Origin: VAZQ01 sp963763365
GTDB taxonomy: Bacteria; Pseudomonadota; Alphaproteobacteria; Rhizobiales; Xanthobacteraceae
Assembly (NCBI GenBank): GCA_963763365.1
Contig: CAVXOE010000016.1
Location: forward strand, 1 to 64,000
Direction of reading: 5' to 3'
DNA length: 64,000 nt
Part shown: positions 61,094 through 64,000 of the stretch, in pieces
How positions within the stretch are numbered: position 1 is the first letter of the stretch
Layout of the letters: each line of letters begins with the position of its first letter
Translations under genes and position numbers: made by a program
Notes under the pieces: generated by a model
Seen by the model: only the letters and a program-made list of their open reading frames with translations
Database searches by the model: none
Told to the model about the DNA's origin: nothing

Positions 61094-62071
61094 ATGAGGA
61101 TTGCCGCGCTCGCGCTCGGTTTGCTCACGATAGGCGTGGGCGCGGTCCCTCAACTCGCAGCCGAGCCCACGCGCAAGTCCAAAGTGGAGCGCCGCGCGAA
61201 GCCGGCGGTCGCCGCGCCGAGGCCGGCCGCGACGACGCAATCGGAAGCAGGGCAGTTCATCGTTCGGATTCAGTCGGGCCGGGTCGATGTTCCGCGGGTC
61301 GAGCTTGCGGCGCGCCTGAAGTCTGGAGGATTTGAGGACACGAACGAGTACCGCACGATGCGCGAGCAGGCGGCGCGCGAACTTGCCGGCCGCCCGGATG
61401 GCGCCGGCGCCGTGACGCCCGAAGAGCTCAAGCGCGCGGATGGCGTGATCGCACGCCAGATCGCAAATCCGCCGGACCCATCGCAGCCGGCGCCGTTGGG
61501 AGAGATCGCCAAGCTCTCCGGCCGGCCGCAGGTGCCGGGGCTCAACATTGTGTATCTCCATCCGCTCGGCCGCCCGGCTGATGCCAACAAGTGGCAGAAC
61601 ATCATCGCGCACCAGACCGAGGGAGCGCCGGGCGCGGCGCGTTCGTCCGCGGCGGCGCAGTTTGCCAATCCGACCAAACGGGGCGTGATGCTCTGGGTCG
61701 AGACCGACGGCACGGTCTTTTGGGCAACCGCCGAGAACGCCATCCCGACCCATGGCGACGGCGCCAACCGCAACGACAACAAGTATATCGACAACTCGAA
61801 GACCCATCGCATGGTCATCAAGACCAATTCGGTCGGCGTCGAGTTCGCCGGCAATTTTCCCGATGTCGCGAAGCCCGTGACGCCGGAGCAGGAGAAGGCT
61901 TGGCTCGTTCTCGTGCGTTTCCTACAGGAGCGCTACGGGATTTCCTCCGACCATATCTACGCGCACAACTGGATCGACTATAAGGACAGCCGCTATTGCG
62001 AAGGTTGCGACCTCGCAACGCTCGCCCGTAAGCAGGCCTACGAGCCGGGACGAACCGCGGCGAAGAACTAG
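61094..62071 (+). CDS. N-acetylmuramoyl-L-alanine amidase (amidase_2 type), exported
   Basis: 325 aa from ATG 61094. Signal peptide RIAALALGLLTIGVGAVPQLAA. A basic, proline-rich segment precedes a region (residues ~55-145) of unclear family. The amidase domain (~150-320) has QNIIAHQTEGAPGAA and DHIYAHNWIDYKDSRYCEGCD as zinc and catalytic positions, and THRMVIKTNSVGVEFAGNFPD. Cuts peptide from the glycan of peptidoglycan. Confidence 0.82.
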   Translation: MRIAALALGLLTIGVGAVPQLAAEPTRKSKVERRAKPAVAAPRPAATTQSEAGQFIVRIQSGRVDVPRVELAARLKSGGFEDTNEYRTMREQAARELAGRPDGAGAVTPEELKRADGVIARQIANPPDPSQPAPLGEIAKLSGRPQVPGLNIVYLHPLGRPADANKWQNIIAHQTEGAPGAARSSAAAQFANPTKRGVMLWVETDGTVFWATAENAIPTHGDGANRNDNKYIDNSKTHRMVIKTNSVGVEFAGNFPDVAKPVTPEQEKAWLVLVRFLQERYGISSDHIYAHNWIDYKDSRYCEGCDLATLARKQAYEPGRTAAKN

Positions 62072-62104
62072 GCTTCGAGCGAACGCCCGCGGAGCGCGAA
62101 TGCG

Positions 62105-62813
62105 ATGACGGCCAGTCCTGAAGCCGCGCTTGTCCTGTTCTCCGGCGGCCAGGACTCGACAGTCTGCCTGGCGTGGGCGCTCGAACGTTTCGCCCGGGTT
62201 GAGACGATCGGATTCGATTACGGCCAGCGTCACCGCGTCGAACTTGTGGCGCGTCAGCGTGTGCGCGAGCGTATCGTCGCGCTTCGCAGCAACTGGGGGC
62301 AGCGCCTTGGCGACGATCATGTCGCTCCGGTTGAGGCGATCGCTTCGTTGTCGGAAACGGCCCTCACGCACGACATGGCGATCGAGATTGCCTCGAACGG
62401 GCTGCCAACGACCTTCGTGCCCGGCCGCAACATGATCTTCTTCGCATTCGCGGGCGCGCTCGCCTATCGCCGCGGCACCAGGCATCTGGTGGCCGGCATG
62501 TGCGAGACGGATTTCTCGGGCTATCCTGACTGCCGCGATGATTTCGTCAAAGCGATGCAGATCGCGCTCACGCTCGGTATGGACCGTCGTTTCGTCATCC
62601 ATACGCCGCTGATGTGGATCGACAAGGCGGCGACATTCGCGCTCGCTTTCGACCTTGGCCGGGCAAGCGTTCGTCGATTTGCTAGTCGAAGATACTCACA
62701 CCTGCTATCTCGGCGACCGGTCGCACCGGCACGATTGGGGTTATGGCTGCGGAGATTGCCCGGCCTGCCGGTTGCGGGCCGCTGGTTTCGCCAAATGGAA
62801 GGCCGCCCGATGA
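62105..62813 (+). CDS. queC: 7-cyano-7-deazaguanine synthase (one frameshift)
   Basis: Makes preQ0 for queuosine. SGGQDSTVCLAW (PP-loop) at residues 13-24, FDYGQRHRVEL, VPGRNMIFFAFAGALAYRRG, GMCETDFSGYPDCRDDFVKAMQ, PLMWIDKAATFALAFDLG. Right after FDLG a frame change (near 62657-62665) hides the C-terminus. The next frame gives QAFVDLLVEDTHTCYLGDRSHRHDWGYGCGDCPACRLRAAGF with the four zinc Cys, ending at TGA 62811-62813. Without this correction the frame runs falsely into the next gene. Confidence 0.9.
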
Positions 62814-63508
62814 CGCAAGCGCTCTACGCCACGCTGCGCGAGATCACCACCGCCACCATCACCACCATGCTGCTGAAGAAGGGCATCCGGAAGTGCTGGA
62901 TGGCCGGGCCGAAGCCGCTCACGCCCGGCGGCAAGCGGCTGGTGGGGCCCGCATTCACCATGCGTTTCGTTCCAGCGCGCGAAGACCTCGCGACGCCGGA
63001 AAGCTGGGCCAAGCCGATCTCGACTCGCGGCGCGATCGAGGCGATGCCGGAGGGCTGTATCGCGGTCGCCGACGCCATGGGCATCACCTCGGCCGGAATC
63101 TTCGGCGACATCCTCACCATGCGCATGATGAAGCGCAATGTCACCGCGCTGGTGACCGACGGCGCGGTGCGTGACAAGGCCGGTGTTCTCGCCTCGAAGC
63201 TGCCGACCTGGTGCGATGGCGCGGCCGCACCCGCCTCGGTCAACGGGCTTACCTTCGTGGGCTGGGAGGAGCCGATCGGCTGCGGCGGCTGCGCGGTGTT
63301 CCCCGGCGACGTGATCGTCTGCGACGACGACGGCGCCGTGGTGATCCCGCAGAATCTCGTGAATTTCGTCGCCGAGGAAGGCGCCGAGCACGAACGTATG
63401 GAAACCTGGATCGTCGGCGAGGTCGAGCGCGGTGCCAAGCTTCCCGGCCTCTATCCGATGAACGACGAGGCCAAGGTGCGCTACGAGGCGTGGAAAAAGG
63501 GACGCTAG
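62810..63508 (+). CDS. RraA-like family protein
   Basis: 232 aa from ATG 62810, overlapping the queC stop as ATGA. TLREITTATITTMLLKKGIRK, GPAFTMRFVPAREDL, VADAMGITSAGIFGDILTMRMMKRNVTALVTDGAVRDK (core of RraA-like/HMG aldolase proteins with GDI and TDGAVRD), and FPGDVIVCDDDGAVVIP. Members include RNase E regulators and class II pyruvate aldolases; the D and R of the metal/substrate site are kept, so an aldolase is possible. Confidence 0.88.
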   Translation: MTQALYATLREITTATITTMLLKKGIRKCWMAGPKPLTPGGKRLVGPAFTMRFVPAREDLATPESWAKPISTRGAIEAMPEGCIAVADAMGITSAGIFGDILTMRMMKRNVTALVTDGAVRDKAGVLASKLPTWCDGAAAPASVNGLTFVGWEEPIGCGGCAVFPGDVIVCDDDGAVVIPQNLVNFVAEEGAEHERMETWIVGEVERGAKLPGLYPMNDEAKVRYEAWKKGR

Positions 63509-63532
63509 GCCCAAGCCGCCAGCAGGCCGCGC

Positions 63533-64000
63533 ATGTTCTTTATTGTCTCAAAGGTTTTGGGCTTTTTCGCCATTCCCTCGAATCTGGTGATCTCGCTGGG
63601 TCTCCTCGGCGTGCTGCTGCTGCTGACGCGTTTTTCGCGCGCCGGTTTGCGCCTCGTCGTGACGTGCGTTCTGATGCTTGCCCTGCTTGGATTTTCGCCG
63701 ATCGGCAACGCGCTGATGGTCCCGCTCGAACAGCGCTTCCCGCCCTGGGATGCCGCGCGCGGCGCGCCCGACGGGATTGTCGTGCTGGGCGGCGCGATCT
63801 CGCCCGACATCTCGGCGGCGCGCAACGATGTCGCGCTCAACGAGGCGGCCGAGCGCATGACGGTGGTGGCGGACTTGGCGCGGCGTTATCCGCAGGCCCG
63901 TATCCTGTTTACCGGCGGCAGCCCCGCGCTGATCTTTGGCGATGCACCGGAGGCCGACTTCGCGCCGCGTCTGTGGGACACGTTCGGCATTGCGCGCGAT
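63533..64000 (+). CDS. YdcF-like (DUF218) membrane protein, partial
   Basis: Open to the window end, 156 codons seen from ATG 63533. Two membrane segments (FIVSKVLGFFAIPSNLVISLGLLGVLLLL and LVVTCVLMLALLGFSPIGNALMV), then the DUF218 start: PDGIVVLGGAISPD, NEAAERMTVVADLARRYPQARILFTGGS. Family members act on envelope or are of unknown role (ElyC/SanA/YdcF group). Starts 24 bases after the RraA-like gene. Confidence 0.85.
   Translation, partial: MFFIVSKVLGFFAIPSNLVISLGLLGVLLLLTRFSRAGLRLVVTCVLMLALLGFSPIGNALMVPLEQRFPPWDAARGAPDGIVVLGGAISPDISAARNDVALNEAAERMTVVADLARRYPQARILFTGGSPALIFGDAPEADFAPRLWDTFGIARD

Noticed and set aside
62105..63508. A QueC-RraA fusion protein
   Set aside because: The C-terminal zinc Cys cluster of QueC is present in the neighbouring frame and ends at a stop that overlaps the RraA-like ATG, so one indel explains the apparent fusion.

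Overview
The window is GC-rich chromosomal DNA with dense genes on both strands. It looks like an alphaproteobacterium of the Hyphomicrobiales (Rhizobiales), near Bradyrhizobiaceae/Xanthobacteraceae. The support is the uninterrupted S10-spc-alpha ribosomal order with adk after secY and no rpmJ, alphaproteobacterial-type S14, an ATP12 assembly factor, a split propionyl-CoA carboxylase (pccB and pccA), a SpoA-domain FliN next to lipB, and dispersed palindromes of a kind common in that group. No phage, plasmid, CRISPR array or full-length insertion sequence was seen.

Layout. 1-10999: the end of the S10 operon and the whole spc and alpha operons (rpsC partial, rplP, rpmC, rpsQ, rplN, rplX, rplE, rpsN, rpsH, rplF, rplR, rpsE, rpmD, rplO, secY, adk, rpsM, rpsK, rpoA, rplQ), closed by a rho-independent terminator. 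11-19 kb: ankyrin protein, diheme cytochrome c, a membrane spermidine-synthase-like protein (minus), then a tightly overlapped run of Do-type protease, rarA, a small secreted protein and an rluC/D-type pseudouridine synthase. 19-21 kb: an ArsR regulator with its own operator/promoter and two SRPBCC (AHSA1) proteins. 21-26 kb (minus): a 2-oxoacid:ferredoxin oxidoreductase (korA, korB) behind a GltD-like flavoprotein with ferredoxin domains. 26-38 kb: ATP12, pccB, a DUF4160/DUF2442 pair, FKBP, an aminotransferase, a cyclase-like protein, PilZ, a TctC-type binding protein, a TMEM175-type channel, a phosphoesterase and a YARHG protein. 38.8-50 kb: tRNA-Arg(TCG), a flavin monooxygenase, an HtrA-like protein without its triad, a periplasmic ClpP-like protein, 1-Cys peroxiredoxin, pccA, a four-gene cluster from DUF805 to a small secreted protein, lipB, fliN and tRNA-Leu(GAG). 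50-64 kb: three tandem polysaccharide deacetylases, mgtE, a GGDEF-EAL protein, FTR1 plus cupredoxin, LprI, aldo/keto reductase, amidase, queC, an RraA-like protein and the start of a YdcF-like gene.

Two things stand out. First, three copies of a compact element of 167-168 bp (5806-5972, 46934-47101, 59538-59704). Each has two hairpins of 76-78 nt bounded by CTAGTG...CACTAG, joined by a 13-nt spacer, with a 3-nt bulge at the same place. Stem bases differ between copies but change in pairs, so structure is kept. One copy sits inside the spc operon and supplies the rplO stop codon; another ends on the base before a start codon. I do not recognise the family. Second, many single-base indels break genes that must be intact (rpsC, rplP, rpmC, rplN, rplX, rplE, rplF) and also an aminopropyltransferase-like gene, the gltD-like gene, a YARHG gene, a deacetylase, an aldo/keto reductase and queC. 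They are densest in the first 2.15 kb. This points to uncorrected sequence error rather than gene decay, so genes are annotated across the breaks.
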